NCBI GenBank assembly: GCA_028718265.1
Contig: JAQUMG010000016.1
Span: 1 to 15,906, forward strand
DNA: 15,906 nt
Reading direction: 5' to 3'
From: Candidatus Omnitrophota bacterium
Lineage (GTDB): Bacteria; Omnitrophota; Koll11; JAHIPI01
The notes under the pieces were generated by a model. The model had not been told where the DNA came from. It did not search any database and worked only from the letters and a program-made list of their open reading frames with translations. Shown here piece by piece: positions 15,863-15,906 of the stretch; position 1 is the first letter of the stretch, and each line of letters opens with the position of its first letter. The translations under genes were made by a program, and so were the position numbers.

Positions 15863-15906
15863 TTATGATAAGACATGGCCTGACCGACTGGAGCATAGAG
15901 AAGAGA
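15847..15906 (+). CDS. cobC: Histidine phosphatase, probably alpha-ribazole phosphatase, 5' end
   Basis: Only the first 20 codons are present; the gene runs off the window. They read TKLIMIRHGLTDWSIEK after a two-residue start, the N-terminal strand and RHG catalytic motif (phosphohistidine-forming His) of the phosphoglycerate mutase-like phosphatases. GTG at 15847 is preferred, with GGAGA (15836-15840) 6 bases upstream and a 16-base overlap with btuD. An in-frame ATG at 15865 would leave almost nothing before RHG. Family members next to B12 genes are usually CobC, which removes phosphate from alpha-ribazole 5'-phosphate or adenosylcobalamin phosphate in the last steps of cobalamin assembly. 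That assignment rests on context alone. Confidence 0.7.
   Translation, partial: MHTKLIMIRHGLTDWSIEKR

Noticed and set aside
1..15906. CRISPR arrays, tRNA or rRNA genes, transposase or phage genes
   Set aside because: No regularly spaced direct repeats, no tRNA-like or rRNA-like segments and no recombinase motifs were seen on either strand.

Overview
The window reads as a chromosomal segment of a diderm (Gram-negative-type) bacterium. The evidence for an outer membrane is a TonB-dependent receptor ending in Phe, a CsgG-family protein, a periplasmic vitamin B12-binding protein and several cleavable signal peptides. Base composition is moderate, start codons are ATG and GTG, and genes are tightly packed with good Shine-Dalgarno (SD) sites. 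The mix of genes would suit an uncultured diderm lineage such as Omnitrophota or a relative. That placement is an impression, not something the sequence proves.

Block 1 (1-7111, + strand) is a housekeeping run with gaps of 10 bases or fewer, or overlaps: the 3' end of ruvX, an M16 zinc peptidase, a site-2 protease with CBS domains, rpe, a phosphogluco/phosphomannomutase, lepA and lepB. Three of these are proteases, two of them membrane-associated (the site-2 protease and signal peptidase I). They sit beside a translation GTPase and two sugar-phosphate enzymes.

Block 2 (7075-10567) is the least ordinary part. Three + strand genes encode exported proteins: an LPP20-like protein that starts inside lepB, a protein with a CsgG/TolB-N-like half and an unknown C-terminal domain, and a CsgG-family protein fused to a FlgT-C-like domain. 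Together they resemble the three domains of the flagellar H-ring protein FlgT spread over separate genes, though no flagellar gene is visible. The third gene has a 129-base leader in which two mutually exclusive hairpins either free or bury its SD. A convergent - strand gene encodes an exported TPR-like protein with a strikingly tyrosine-rich tail and has its own near-consensus promoter.

Block 3 (10568-11325) is a 758-base non-coding region. It holds the - strand promoter, a 219-bp imperfect palindrome resembling a MITE, a second inverted repeat with perfect 13-bp arms, a near-consensus sigma70 promoter, and a cobalamin riboswitch ending in an intrinsic terminator.

Block 4 (11326-15906) is the vitamin B12 uptake operon under that riboswitch: a BtuB-type outer-membrane receptor, BtuF, BtuC, BtuD, and the start of a histidine phosphatase that is probably CobC. 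B12 would cross the outer membrane through BtuB, be captured by BtuF and enter the cytoplasm through BtuCD. CobC would act in nucleotide-loop assembly or salvage. High intracellular cobalamin should stop transcription before btuB.
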